The position numbers and the translations under genes are program-made. From NCBI GenBank assembly GCA_024516155.1, contig JAJJXM010000004.1, forward strand, positions 868,001-932,000: 64,000 nt of DNA. Reading direction: 5' to 3'. This document shows positions 1 to 12,914 of the stretch, piece by piece. Source of the stretch: Pyronema omphalodes. Lineage: Eukaryota; Ascomycota; Pezizomycetes; Pezizales; Pyronemataceae. The first letter of the stretch is position 1. Each line of letters opens with the position of its first letter. The notes under the pieces were generated by a model. That model was not told the origin of the DNA, ran no database searches, and worked only from the letters and a program-made list of their open reading frames with translations.

Positions 1-157
1 ACCCAGAGTTTTCTGTTTGCATTTATCCTGGAGCGGAAGCAGTCGACCGCGACAGAATATGGTATTGGAAAGGGAACAGTTGTGTCCTCTTGTTAGGGAT
101 AGCTATTTTCCTTTCCCTGTCTTTTATCTCTGAAATCAGTTTGACTTACATGCACCA

Positions 158-776
158 GTCTCTCAGCAGAAGCGCATAAAGCGAAAGCACGACGAATCAG
201 TATCGGCAGATAGTCCTTCTAGCAGAAACACAAAGGTACAACGCGCAAATTCTTTGGCTCCTCTAGATGCCCTCCAACAAGGTTCCGAAGTCGCCTATCG
301 ATTACCTAAACAGAAAGGCGCGGAAGGAGAATGGATACAATGTATAATTACACATGTCTCCGGGGAAGGAGCAAAACGCAAGTATGTCACCCGGCCACCT
401 TTTCCGTTTTTTGGAGTACCACTGTCTAACCACTAGCAGATTTGAAGTCGAAGACCCTGAACCTGATGATGCTGGTGGGCATATGAAATATACAGCCCAG
501 CGTCATGCTCTGATCCCAATACCTCGCGATTCCGCCGGCTTACCTCCTTATCCCAATGGTAAACAAGTTTTGGCGAGATATCCCGAAACCACAACCTTCT
601 ACAGAGCCGAAGTTATCGCAACCAAGGTCCGTATAGATTTCCGCGTTGAGTGAAACAGGATTCTAACAACTCCACAGCGTGACGGAACTTGTCGCCTCAA
701 GTTCGAAGGTGAGGAAGAGGTCGGAAAAGAAACCGAAGTTGAGAGAAGACTGGTCCTCGATGTTGGTAATAAGTAA
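158..776 (+). CDS. SGF29: SAGA-associated factor 29 (Sgf29), 3' part only
   Basis: The 5' end of this gene lies outside the window. Visible exons are about 158-381, 440-626 and 678-776 (TAA at 774), with introns 382-439 (GTATGT...TAGCAG) and 627-677 (GTCCGT...CACAG) whose phases fit. The C-terminal two thirds reads as the SGF29 tandem-Tudor domain, recognised from blocks such as FEVEDPEPDD, ALIPIP, YPNGKQVLARYPETTTFYRA, DGTCRLKFEGEEE and EVERRLVLDV. In known SGF29 proteins this domain binds H3K4me2/3 and recruits the SAGA histone acetyltransferase; that role is from family knowledge. Before it is a basic, serine-rich linker (KRIKRKHDES). The frame meets a stop at 131-133, so an intron must end near 157-169, but I cannot fix the upstream donor. 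Confidence 0.88.
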
Positions 777-1419
777 GCGAGACTGTTTCACTGAGGGCTG
801 CCAAGTGCCGTGCAAAATATGCCCAAGGCTATCCAACGGCTGTCCGAAGTGTATCCGAGGCTTGGCTACATGTTGGCTGAAGGTTCCTCGATAACTGTCC
901 GAAGGTTTTCCCGGATGAACTGCAGGGTTTCTCATGGTTACATCGCATGTCAAGCGAATCGGTGTGCGATCATATTTGATATTTTGATATTTTCATATTC
1001 TATCCTCCCTTCCTCCTTCCTGTCTTGTAACTTTAGGTGTTATGGAGTGTCTCGTTGGGTTGTCTATTTTTAGTTCCTGTTTTTTGTTTTATACCTTGAT
1101 TGAGCCCTTTTGAAGGCTGCTGGATAGCAAGCGGGAAAGTTTGGATACTCTCTAACTTCTTTGTAATAAATTGAAAACTGTTTGATTCTGTGTTAGGAAT
1201 TAGTTGTGCTGAGCTGAATGTGCTGAGTGCGCTTAATGTACCCGTATATAACACTCAATTGGAATGGCTTGCATCGACTCGAGTTGTCCATGCTTTGGAT
1301 ATCTATACAGGCATACATAACTCGTTACTTCACCCATGTAAGATGGCTGAGCGCCGCTGATATAATAAGTCGATCATCATTCAGCCGTGGTAAACCCCAA
1401 GCCACCATATGTACAACTC
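777..1419. other. Intergenic, no gene seen
   Basis: This is the 3' flank of SGF29. It is T-rich, with only short open frames lacking recognisable motifs or splice context. I see no tRNA and no mobile-element ends. Confidence 0.5.
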
Positions 1420-3995
1420 GTCTCCGGAATTATGGGACGATCATACAGAGACGTTGTAAGTCCAGAGTACCTAAAACATGGCGTGAAGATGTAAGGATCA
1501 AGTGGTAACTGGCAACTGGTACATAATAACCTGAAATATCGGCAGTTGCAGTTAATATATATCTTGTAACATTAGAAACAGTTATGTATGCACAGCACTG
1601 GAACTCAGATAGGGCGGAGCTATTCTAAGACATACAGCCTACAGGGTATTGAACCTGGGCTCTGGGTTCTGGGTTCTAGGATGAAGTATGGATTTTAAAA
1701 ATACCCGGAATATCGACATTTGAAGCATTTCTTGTAATAAGCGAGACATATAAGTATGCAAAGCACTGAAACTCAGACATTGCGAATTTATGGTATGTAC
1801 CATAACACGCACATGGTATAGAACCTAGGTTCTGGAGTTCTACATAGAACGATTTGATTGGAATAAGCATATGATATATATATGCAAAATATTCGTATGT
1901 ATGTACATAAATGGATTCTTGGAGTGGTGTGCATAATATTAGATGCATCACATACTATATACACTTCCTACATACATATGTCATACATGAGTAAATCGTG
2001 ATCGTGATCGTCTTCGCTTAATGGGAATTCTTAGATGTTGTGTGTCTTGGGTAAATCAAGGAATTGGTAAATCATGGAATCGGGGAATCGGGGAATTAAG
2101 AAATCATGGAAATCTCCTCTCATATCTTAACTCCCGGCGCCACCCTAAGATTCAGCTCCAAGATTCATGAAAGAAACCGAAAATGAAGGCCTACATATGA
2201 TCAGATCGATGAAAAGGTAATTGTACATTCCATTATACATTCCCCAGAGACTGCTTAGTATAGGATAACGGTAAGGGATACAAGTGACTGCTCAGTGCAG
2301 GAAACCCAGAACTATGGCGTACGGCATAAATAGTTACAAGGTATTAGATGCTGGGCATGTGGTCTCTACTAGCTAGCGGTTTGTAGGGCTCCATATCTAC
2401 TTTACAGGAATCAAGTTTCAACAGTCTTCCTGTATTTTCTATATTCCATATGCCATATTTAGCCCTAAAATGGCATTTTTTCTCATTATATACACTTTTA
2501 TGATATTGATACACAAAGCCATGGGCGTTTCGTGAGTATCATGGTCCTTAAGCCGCCCTAAAACTCGTGACTCGCCTCCAAAATGACGGGACGATCATCG
2601 ATCATGCAGAACCAATGCGGTCTAGAACACCTAGAGCGAGGTTGTGAAGGTGTAGTGATCAACTGGCTACTGGTACTTAATAACCCGGAATATCAATGAT
2701 TGATGCATCTCTTTTGACGAGCTGTATGTATGTACATCTTCCTCTTCCTGTTCAGTAACCGCAAGTTGCAGGTCAGACATGGCGGAGTTATTCTGAGACA
2801 TACAGCCTATATGATATGGAATCTGGGTTCTGGATTCTGGGATGCTGTATGCTTCTACATTGGAACATGGATTCTAATTCGGAATACGTATGCACTGTGC
2901 AGTGCTGCATAAGAAAAATAAAAATATGCATGAATGGTGAATTCTGGGAGTAGAGTGCATAATATTAAATGCAGTATATACTATACTATACTATATTATA
3001 CTTGATCGTGATTCCGTGATTCGTCTTTGCAAGTCTGGTAATTGGAAACTGCTTAGCGGCTTGCTATTGCGTGCCATGTATGGATGGATCAATGAATCAA
3101 GGAATTGGAGAACTGAGGCATCTCGGCTCCAAGATTCATAAGCGAGAACGAGAGCTACATAAATAGAGGGACGAAGAGATGATTATTTCATATATATATT
3201 CTAGGTTCTAGGTTCTGGAGAGACTGCATATAAGTTTAGGGCAATCAGAATAGATGCAATACATAGATTGCAGACTGTAGAGACTGTAGGGACTGTAGGG
3301 ACCTCAGACCCCAGAAGTATGGCGTATGGAATTATTATGAAGCGCTGAGTATGTGGTTCGCTCGTACAGTATATCGTTAGTCAACTATTTGTAAGGCCAT
3401 ATACCTACTTGACGTTACAAGAATCAAATCCCAACCTATTTCCTATATTTTATGTATTCCATACTCCATATGCATCCCCACAAGAACTTTCTATTATCTT
3501 CACTTCTCTAACAATGATACACCCAGCCATGGGTATTTCGTGGGTATCATAGTCCTTAATCCACCCTAAAACTCGTCTCCGAGATTACGGGACGATCATG
3601 CAGACGCTATACACTATGTAGAGAACCTAAACCAAGGGCGTGAAGGTATAGGGATAATCTGATAACTACTACACAAGAACCGGGAATATCGGCAGTTGAT
3701 GCATCTCCTGTAAAAGAGACATATATATATGCATATACGCAGCACTCTTCATCACTAGAAGTTTCAAGTCAAACATGGCGGAGTTATTCCAAGACATACA
3801 TGGATGGTATAGAACCCGGTTTCTGGGTTCTGTTGTTCTACATTGCAACACGGAGTCCAACTCTGAATAAGTATGCAATGCTATACAAGAAAACGTAAAG
3901 TATGCAGAAATTGATTCTAGGACTATAGTGCATAATATTAGATGCATTAGATACCATACAAGAGTATGTATGTATATATGTACGAGTGTATTATA
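1420..3995. repeat. Decayed tandem array, unit about 1.0-1.15 kb
   Basis: Diverged copies of one unit follow each other. Two anchors recur in the same order. GGGACGATCAT lies at about 1434, 2588 and 3589 (spacing 1154 and 1001). GTGCATAATATTARATGCA lies at about 1929, 2955 and 3928 (spacing 1026 and 973). Between them recur a CGGAATATCG...TTGATGCAT block, a GGTTCTGG block and a block reading CATGGGYRTTTCGTGRGTATCAT then CCTTAA, near 2520 and 3525. An additional partial copy begins near 1700. No long open frame persists, and no terminal inverted repeats were found. Confidence 0.75.
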
Positions 3996-5400
3996 TAGAT
4001 AATATGCATCGTAAATCCGAAATCGTCTTCGCTTGATGGAAATTTCTCAGCCATTGTATACTACGTATAGCCGAATCAAGGAATCTATTGTCTTTCAGCT
4101 CCAAGATTTAGAAAACGAAAACGAAAACTCAAGCTACGAAAAAGGGATGAAGAAATGATTATACCACACATATTCAACATTTTAAAGAGTGTTGAAAGTA
4201 GCCTATCAAGCCCTAATGATGGAGTGGTGGAGGAGGACAAGCGATAGACTATAGTAGCATTTATCCCCGACTGATAATGTCCTGTTCAGTGTTCACATGT
4301 TGTTAGTTCTATACACGAATATACTTACAAGGCATCATGTCATCATCCACCTCCACCTCTTTAACTCTTGGTCCTCCATCTTTTCACTTTTCAACAAAAA
4401 TTCTACATAGACAAGGATAATGGTAACGGATACAATACATAGAGACTACATGCTGTAGAGACTGTAGAGATCTCAGCAGTTATAAATATAGTATACTACA
4501 TGAGCGCAACATAGATACTACCGACGTTTCAAAGTATTTTCTATACTTTACATGCTTTATATTCCGTCCTATGACGGCTTCTTGTTGTTGTTGTTATGTA
4601 CCCTACCCGTTTATGATACAAATGGATACAAACCAAACCATAGATTCTATATGCGTATCGTGGGTATTATGATGATTCCTCGAGTCCGGAGTCCGGAGGC
4701 TGCAGACCGGTGTTGTATACTCTGTTTCCTGTGCATATATTAGGATCCATACACCTATCATCAATCATTAGTTATCAATTACCAATTATCAATTATGAAT
4801 TATCAATTATCAACTACCAACCAGTTTACAGAAATCCTCCAAAAGCGCATTAAAAACAATCAACAGGCCAATTAACCCCCCTCCCCCTCTTCCTTCATCG
4901 CATTCAACCACCCCGAATACGTTATTTTCCAATTCTTCCTTATCCTGAACTCCGGGCTCAATCACTGTAAGATTTGTCAGGACTTAGGATTCAAGATAAT
5001 CTCATACGGATCTACGGTATATGCGCATACGTCAGAACTTTTATCATTCCGTAGCGAATCAACGGTGGGGGAAATTAGTGTATGTATTCGATTATTGACA
5101 TCGATATCGATTATCCTACCAAGCTAAGTAAAGTTCCAACTTCCAACTCCCGAATTACAAAACTAAAAGAAATTTGATATGAAGCATAGAGATATTCTGG
5201 CTCATCATGTGCACGCCACACCCCCAAAAGATGCACAGCAAACAATTACTTCAATTCATGCCCATATATCCCCATCCCTATCACCATCCCCATCTTCTTC
5301 ATATTTCTTATTTCATCTTTCCTCTACATCGGTATATCATCTACATAAGGTAGGTAGCTAAAAAAACCAAAGAATCATTTTTCTTTATATAACTTGTAAA
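3996..5400. other. Intergenic, AT-rich, no gene seen
   Basis: This is AT-rich sequence with runs such as ATTATCAATTA near 4765-4815. A faint further echo of the upstream unit (CGTATCGTGGGTATTATGATG) lies near 4653. No supported coding frame. Confidence 0.5.
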
Positions 5401-5790
5401 TCATTCAAATCTACAAAAGCCGCAGCCAGTCCTAATAATTTTTTCCCCATAAAAAAAAAGAAATAAGAAGATTAAAAAAAAACCCCATCCCCAGATACTT
5501 CTTTCACCCACCCCGGCGGCCACCCGCCCACCCACCGTCGCCAAGCCAACCGCACACCCCGCGAAATCCCTTAAAAAAAGAGGAAAGGAAAGAAAGAAAA
5601 AGAAAGAAAAGAAGAAAAAAGAAAAGACTTCCAAAAAAATCCGGATATCAGAGTTGTTTAAAAAATAAAAAAAAAAAAAAAAAAACCGAGAGAAAAAAAA
5701 GTTAAAAAACACACATCATCAAGTTAAACAAATATCCTATGACGAAAAATAAACAGAAAAAAAAAGACAGCCAGTAAAGCAACTGCAACT
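5401..5790. repeat. A-rich low-complexity tract downstream of HMG-CoA reductase
   Basis: Purine- and adenine-rich sequence with several A runs (near 5449, 5475 and 5667-5685) and GAAAGAAA repeats. On the opposite strand it translates into a Phe-rich open frame, which is a compositional artefact. It lies beyond the 3' end of the minus-strand gene that stops at 5909, so it may include 3' untranslated sequence. Confidence 0.6.
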
Positions 5791-5908
5791 GCAACTGTGC
5801 CAACAAAAAAAGTCATAAAGTCCATGATTTTACATCCCCCATTCCCATCGCTATATCTCTCAACTCCTTTCAATTCCTTTAATTTCTTCTCCACCCATCA
5901 TTTCACTT

Positions 5909-8900
5909 CTACCGTGAAATCCCCCGGCTCTTCTCCAGTGCAGCAGCAGGAGTTAATGGCTTCAATCCTTCAGGTGCAGGAGTTGTGCTTCTTGTCGCAG
6001 GCTGGGATCTGTTGTGTGCCATATGCGACTTGACCAAGTGACCCGCGGCAAGGGCAGAGTTGAGAGACAACTCTCCGGCCAAAACAGCGGCGGCGACAAT
6101 ACGGGCCAAGCGGCGGGCGTTGTCACCGGGGTTACTCTGGTGGGCACCACGGACTCCGAGAAGGTCGAGCATGGCTCCCTGGGGCTCAAGAATAGTTCCT
6201 CCTCCAATGGTTCCGACTTCGATTGAGGGCATGGAAACGGAGATGTTGAGGTGTCCTTCGGGAGTCCTATAGATACTGTTAGTGATACCGAATATTATAT
6301 ACCAAAGTTAATAGTGTACTTACTTATTCATGACGGTGATACAGTTGGAAGACTCGACGTTCTGAGCAGGGTCCTGACCGGTAGCAAGGAAAAGAGCGGT
6401 AACAATGTTGGCAGCGTGAGCGTTGAAACCTCCAACGGAACCAGCCATAGCAGATCCGATGTAGTTCTTGGCAGTGTTGAGAGAAATAAGGTCGTCGACA
6501 CCGCACTTGAGGACGGAGCGGCAGACTTCAGCAGGGATAATGGCCTCAGCGACAACAGACTTTCCACGACCGTCGATCCAGTTAATGGCGGCGGGCTTCT
6601 TGTCGGTACAGTAGTTTCCAGAGACGGAGATAATGTCCATATCGTCGTATCCACACTCGTTCTGCATAACGGACAAGGCGTACTCGACTCCCTTCGAAAT
6701 CATGTTCATTCCCATGGCGTCACCAGTAACAGTCTTGAAACGGATGTAGAGGTAAGTTCCGGCGATGGCGACCTTGATAGTCTGAAGACGAGCGAAGCGA
6801 GATGTGGAGTCAAAGGCCTTCTTCAAGATCTTCTGTCCTTCCTCAGAGTCGATCCAGTTCTTTGCAGTTCCGGCACGCTTGACAGAGGGGAATTGAACAA
6901 CGGGTCCACGAGTCATACCGTCTCCGGTAAGAATAGTGGTAGCTCCTCCACCCATGTTGATAGCCTTAGCACCACGAGAAGTAGAAGCAACCAAGACACC
7001 CTCAGTAGTAGCCATGGGAAGGTAGTACTCCTCTCCGTCGATAGTCATAGGACCGGCAAGACCAAGAGGAAGGGGCATGAAACCAACGACGTTCTCACAG
7101 CAAGCACCGAGGACACGGTCGTAATCGTAGTGCTGGAAAGGAAGAAGGGAGTGTTCGAGACGACCAGATCTGTCCATGGTAGCCTTGTTGCGGGAAACCA
7201 TAGCACGACGGATGACAACAGCGCGGGAAGCATCTCCAAGAGTCTTTTCCAAAGCGTAACCAGGGATCTTTCCACGGACAGCAAGCTCAACAAGCTCAGA
7301 GTTGGTGAGTTCCTTAGCACGCTTCTCCTTAACGAGAGCCTCACATTCGGCGACGGTACGGGACTCCTGCTCGGCGGCGGGGGTGACAGCATTTCCGTTG
7401 GTAGCAGCGGCCTGGCCCTTTCCTCCACAGGTGCAGTTAACAGTGACGATACGCTCAATGACCTTCTCGTTGCGCTTCTCCTCCTGGGGAGTAGGCTCCT
7501 TGACAGTCCATCGGGCAGCGTTGAAGAGGTATCCGTTGAGAGCCAAAGAAATAATCAAAGAAGCAATAATCCACTTGGACAAAACAGGGTCCTCAAGAGA
7601 TCTGAGGATAGAGTCGACAACCTTGCGTCCGGTACCCTCAGCGAAGAGGTCAGAGTTCTCATAGTTGACAGAGCTGGAGTAGCTGTAGGCGGATCCGTAT
7701 CCTTCGGGGATGGCCGAGGGGAAGATGTTCGCTTGGTGGAGCTGGTACATGATAGGCTGGAGAACGGTAACAACGAGAGGCTGATGAAGACTGAGAAGCT
7801 GCTCTAGCGGTTTTCCGGCGACCTGCCAAACATTCATATCCGAAGTGACTGTTTCCGCGGTAGAAGCCAAAACAGTAGAGCTAGAAGTCTCCCTGAACTT
7901 CAAGGTGAGCATATTAACAGCATTTGCGACGACAAATCCAGTGACCATCAAGAGCTTGAAGTTCTTGACAGATGAGTCCTTGACCTTAGCACCGAGAATA
8001 GAAGTCGACTCGTCAGCTGCCGCAGCACCGGGCCATTCATTGGACTTTGCAACGCTTTCCGCAACACGGTGGCTGACACCATCCTCCTCGAGCGCCTTAC
8101 GCAGGGCAACATGACGCTTGATGCGGTTGATCTCGAGCTTAACGCTGAGAATAGCCGTGTAAAAGGAGAAGAGCAAAATGCAGTCAAATGCCAAGATCCA
8201 CGCGGCAAGGAAACAAAACTGACGAAGACCACCCTGAACACCTGATGCCGCACCAATAGCGAGGATCGCAATTTCCATGACGTAGTCACGGACGATCAGG
8301 AACCCCTTGTCCTGAACCGCGGCAGCAACGGCGGACTGGATAGATGCACCGGCAGCAGATTTCTTGCGCAGGTCGACATTTGCCTCGAGAACGGCACGGG
8401 TCAAAGTAATAGGCTTCTCAAACCCAATGATAACAACCAAAAACGGAAGTCCCTCAGAGAGGAGAACCATGTTGATTGGTACTCCCAACTTGTGGGTAAC
8501 AATGGAAGCGAAAAGGAATGCAAAAGTCGATGAGATGAGCACGGTCGCTCCGAGCCAAAAGTTGGATCCTAGACGGCGCATCTGGAGGAAAAGAGAGATG
8601 AACGACATGTGCATAGACAAGTAACCGAGAGTCATGATTGCGACATCGAGAGCTTCAGCGTTCTAAAAAAAATTATCAGCGGATCAATCCCTTTCCGCCG
8701 GGAATGTCTGTGTTACCTGGATCATATCCCAGAGCTCACGAACGGCAAGCTCAGCCCGCGCAATTAATCCACCATTAGCAGACTTACGACCGGTCTGCAT
8801 AACCCAGTGTTTGCGGTCAGAGTCATCGGAAGCGGAGGAGGGAATAGTCTTGACAGTGTTGATAAATCCGGGAAGTTCCTCAACAGGAACCGAGTAAACC

Positions 8901-9325
8901 TTAGAAGCAGCGTCCTCAGAGAGGAGCTTAGCAGTAGAAGTGACAGGAATGATAGGAGCCGAAGTTTCAAGAGTAGCAGGAGGGAATGAGAGGGAGACGA
9001 GGGCAAGGTGTTTCGCGCCTACAACCTCCTCCGCAGCATTCTCCTTCCATTGCCAGGCAGTTTCCTGACCAACAGCAACTTTTACGCTGCCATCGAGAAT
9101 ATCCGACCTCTTAGTGTTTCCCCAGAAGCTCGTGCTGCGATCAAACAAACTGTGTTCGAGCATTTGAAGGTAAGTGGTGCTTGCCATTAAGGCCACGATT
9201 ACTAGCGTCTGCACCGGGTGTGTAGTTGCACTTCGTGATAATCTAGCGATGGCAGGAGTGAATGGATCCCATTTCGGCGGGGGTTTCGAGTTTGCTACCG
9301 ACGGCGGTAGAAAGGGAAGTTGCAT
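5909..9325 (-). CDS. HMG1: 3-hydroxy-3-methylglutaryl-CoA reductase
   Basis: NADPH-dependent reduction of HMG-CoA to mevalonate, the committed step of sterol and isoprenoid synthesis; an ER membrane protein. Exons on the minus strand are 9325-8717, 8662-6324 and 6266-5909, with introns 8663-8716 and 6267-6323, giving 1101 aa, normal for fungal HMGR. A further in-frame codon upstream (9346) is GTG, so the ATG at 9325 is taken as start. An N-terminal membrane segment lies near residues 35-55 and the sterol-sensing-type multi-pass region at about 213-375. The linker at 590-640 is basic. Catalytic landmarks are visible: [10 protein letters not shown] (Glu757), [11 protein letters not shown] (Lys about 892), TGQDPAQN (Asp967) and LVKSHMAHN (His1064). 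A CTCG motif CTCGGKG lies in the linker. All active-site residues are present, so the gene looks functional. Confidence 0.97.
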
Positions 9326-10009
9326 TGTGGGCGATGTATTGTCCACGAATGCCTGTGAGGGGTGGAAGTGGTGGAAGTGGTGGTGGTGGTCGGAGGTGTT
9401 TTTCGACTTGTTGGTAATAAGTCTTCTTTTCTTCTAGTCGGAGGAAACGCGTGTCCTCAAAGTAGTGTTCTCGTTCCGTTTCCCAACAATGGCGAAAGCT
9501 GTTCTTTCCAACTTTTTTTCCCGTAGAGCTACAGAAACCACACAGACACCTTTGTTAGCATTGACTGATCCCGTTGCCCGGAAGCCACGTTCGGTAAATA
9601 GGTAGATAGATAAGGCTGGATGTAGGAGGATTTCGTTAATTGAGCACGTACCTTAGCAACACAAGTCAATGGGTCGCTTCTTGCTGTCTGTTCTTCTCAC
9701 TGCGCACTGAGAAAGAAGTGAGCAAGTCGAGTAAGTGAGTGATTATGTTAGGAAGTAGTGTTGAAGAAGAGTAGTAGCAGAAGCAGAAGCAGTAGCAGAA
9801 GCAGCAGCAGCAGAATAGGGAATTAGAGTAAAACTGAAGGCTGGGCTGGCTGGACTGGACTCGAGGGGACTTGGATATAATCCAGTTGATTGCTTTCAGG
9901 TCAGGAGTTAACACCACACACACACTTGCCGGGTACGCGGGTGAGTTAGGGCAGATTCCAGTTCCTTTAACTAGAAACTGAGTGGCTTACTTTTTTTTCG
10001 GGCAATTCG
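9326..10009. promoter_or_regulatory. 5' flank of HMG-CoA reductase
   Basis: Upstream sequence of the minus-strand HMGR gene. On the coding strand it has CT- and TTC-rich stretches (9360-9440 and 9760-9820), common in fungal promoters. A (CAG/AAG)-type run lies at about 9770-9815. I see no definite TATA box or sterol-response element. Confidence 0.4.
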
Positions 10010-10181
10010 TTGGGAGGGAGGGAGTGAGGAGGAGGGGAGGGGGGAGAGGGGGGGGGGAGGGGGGGCGGGTGTGAATTCAAGGGAGAGCCCGGGGAGGAAA
10101 TCCCAGGGGTAAAATGAGTTGGTTAGCGGGTTGTGCAGGGCGGTCGACCTATGGGGGGGGGGAGGAGGAGTGGAGGGGGGA
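10010..10181. repeat. G-rich tracts with G-quadruplex potential
   Basis: Two dense guanine blocks lie on the + strand, at about 10010-10069 and 10152-10181. They contain many runs of 3-10 G separated by 1-3 bases. They lie 0.7-0.85 kb upstream of the HMGR start codon, where the HMGR coding strand is correspondingly C-rich. No coding potential. Confidence 0.7.
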
Positions 10182-10680
10182 CCTTGTCTAGGTTAACTTT
10201 CTAGTTGGGTTACTTTCTGTATCGAGAGCAATAAATTACGGGCACCACGCACGCCCAGATGAGCAAAGAACTTAGAAATCCAGGACACGATCAAGAGTCA
10301 AGAGTCCAGAGTCCAGATGGTGGTTATTATCTCTCTACTGTACCTTATCCAACAACCAATCTCTAATATCACCACAGTAGATACATACAAGGCGGCCGAA
10401 AAGGCGGGCAGGCACATTACATCGTCAGCACCGATGCCAAAAAAAATATATATACAGTACCCAGGTATGATATTGCATATCTGTATCTGCATATCTGTAC
10501 GGCTATATGTATCCCCGCACCACAAAAACTCCAGTCAGTCAATCAGCCTGCAGAAAAAAAAAAAGTGCATTGAAATTCGAGTGCCTGTATGTTCCACGAA
10601 AAAAAAGCAGCCATCATCATCAGCATCATCATCAGCATCATTAATTGGTGTTCCTGTAAATCCATCCCAACCCAGCATCC
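10182..10680. other. Intergenic, no gene seen
   Basis: Low-complexity intergenic DNA that includes an ATC/AGC trinucleotide patch near 10615-10640. Open frames here lack motifs and look random. Confidence 0.45.
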
Positions 10681-12815
10681 CGACCATCCATCCATCCATC
10701 CATCCATCCATTTAATCCCGTCACTATCGGTACATACCCAACCCAAGGAAAGAAGCAAACCCAGAACCCAGGTAACAACAAACAAATCAACTGATCATTG
10801 GCCAGCAATATCAGAAATAACCCGCGATGGATGGACGACCGGGCTGTCACTTGACATTACGGAGTTTATCCAGCTATCCAGTTATCCAGTTATCCAATTA
10901 TTCAGTTATCCAGGTATCTAGCTATCCAGTCATTTTCTGTATATCTAGATGAATCCCTCTTCTTCCCTGCTGCTGTGTTGAATCCAGTTGCTGTACTGAC
11001 TCGTGATGATATTTGATATTTAATATTTAATATTTTGATTACTATACTTTACAGATTTCAAATTTATGTACAACTATATGTATGACGATTAGTTAGGAGA
11101 GGACGGATGTACATTATCAGGCTTCCGGTAGATTTAGATGTAGCTGTAGCTGTAGATGACCATAGATGTAGAGGCACAGAAGAGGCACAGAAGAGGAAGA
11201 AGAAGCAAAGAAGAAGAAGAAGAAGCATCATTAACCATTATCCATTAGCCATTGGCCGTTGAGTAGGTAACTGATGCATATATGTATATATGCATATATG
11301 CATCCAATATTCCCAGTACGTACAACCATACATGAATTTATGCATCAATCTATGCATCAATCTATGCATCAACATCATTCAATCATTCAATCCCCGCTCT
11401 CTAGCTAGTCTCATGTCTCATGTCTCATGTCTCATGTCAATATATAGGTCACTTCAGTAGATACGATAACACCCAAGTAAAAGCAAAAGCAAAAACAAAA
11501 GCAAGCGGGGAAACAACAAAGTCAAAGGCAAAAAAAAGCAAGCAGGGAAACAAAAACAAAAATAAAAAACAAAAAACAAAACAAACTATCCGGGTATGTA
11601 TTGCGTATATTCATACAAGACCCCGTATATATTATGTATGTCTGTATGTATGTATGTCTGTATGTATGTAGGTAGGTATGTATGTATGTATGTATGTCTG
11701 TAGGTATGTATATATGTAGGTAGGTATGTATGTAGGGTATGTATAGAAACCCGGGTTTTAAGACTTATATATCGCTTGCCGAGATTAGATTCCATAGGTA
11801 GATTAATGATAAGCCGGGAATATATTGATACAGTATATATATGCAACATAGTAAACGGGGAATCTGTATCAAAACCATCATCATCATCGCTCAAGATATA
11901 TCCAAGATATGTCCAAGATATGTCCAAGATATGTCCAAGATATGTACCATACCCTACTCTACTCCACTCTACTCCACTCTCGATACTCTCCATACTCTAC
12001 TCAGCTCTCCATACTTTATCTTATATACCCATCCATCCATCCATGCATCCATCAGCAAACCCATTCTCAGCGGTGTATGTATGTATATAACATAACCACA
12101 GAGTCAGTAAAAATACATACATAATCAATAGAAATACATACATAATCAGTATAATTAAAGTAAACAGACGGCAGACGAAACACGACACACGACACACAGA
12201 GCAGCATATTCGGATACATAATTCGGATCCCTCTCCATCACCTTGTCCCTCGTCCCTCGTCCCTCGTCCCTCGTCCCTCGTCCCTCGTCCGTAGCAAAAC
12301 CAAACTACCTAGCCGCCGCCAGTAAATACCTGCCACGTCTGCCACGTCTGCCGCAGTTTATCTATGTGCGCTTGTTAAGCGTTAGCTAGTGTAGGTAGCT
12401 AGTGTAGGTGGGTAGGTAGGTAGCGACATGTGGATGGATATGGATACATACGCACCATAGTCTTATGTAGCTTAGTATGTATGCATGTATGTATGTATGT
12501 ATAGTGGGCACTTGGACGGTATATGGTGGGACGGTATGGTGGGATAGTATACATACATAGCCAAGTTCACCACCACAGTATGTCCATATGTAGAGGAATG
12601 GATGGATTTCACAGGTATTGATATCTATAGAGGACATACAGAAACAGAAGTAAAGAAATGATAGGTTCTATGTCTTCATCATATCGTAATCGTATTGTCA
12701 TATCGCCGTCTTCAAAAAATAATACCGGTTCAAAATTGGATGTTACTGTGTATAATTTCATCCAATTTCATCCAATTTCATCCAATTTCATCCAATTTCA
12801 TCCAATTTCATTAAA
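10681..12815. repeat. Belt of micro- and minisatellites
   Basis: Separate short tandem arrays are packed here: (ATCC)7 at about 10684-10712; a 9-bp unit like TATCCAGTT at 10868-10930; GAAGAAGAA near 11190-11225; CATGTCTC near 11410-11437; TATG/GTAG tetranucleotides at 11634-11746; an 11-bp AAGATATGTCC unit x5 at 11893-11946; ATCC again at 12030-12045; a 7-bp TCGTCCC unit x6-7 at 12245-12290; TATG again at 12475-12500; and a 10-bp TCCAATTTCA unit x5-6 at 12751-12810. No gene is supported among them. Confidence 0.85.
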
Positions 12816-12899
12816 ATCCATCAATAACAATCCAAGCCCAGCCTATGTATATGTATCGATATGTATCGTTATATCTACCGCACCATATTCTCGGAGTAT

Positions 12900-12914
12900 G
12901 GGGGGGGGGGGGGG
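12900..12914. repeat. Poly(G) run of about 15
   Basis: An uninterrupted guanine run after GGAGTATG. It belongs to a class of long G or C homopolymers seen several times in the window. Confidence 0.85.

Noticed and set aside
5401..5712. Phe-rich membrane protein on the minus strand
   Set aside because: Translation of an A-rich low-complexity tract downstream of HMGR; no real hydrophobic segment pattern or gene context.
6251..7807. 518-codon open frame on the + strand
   Set aside because: It is exactly antisense to the HMG-CoA reductase catalytic domain; the codon bias of that gene keeps the opposite strand open. The sequence is Ser/Val/Gly-biased with no domain.
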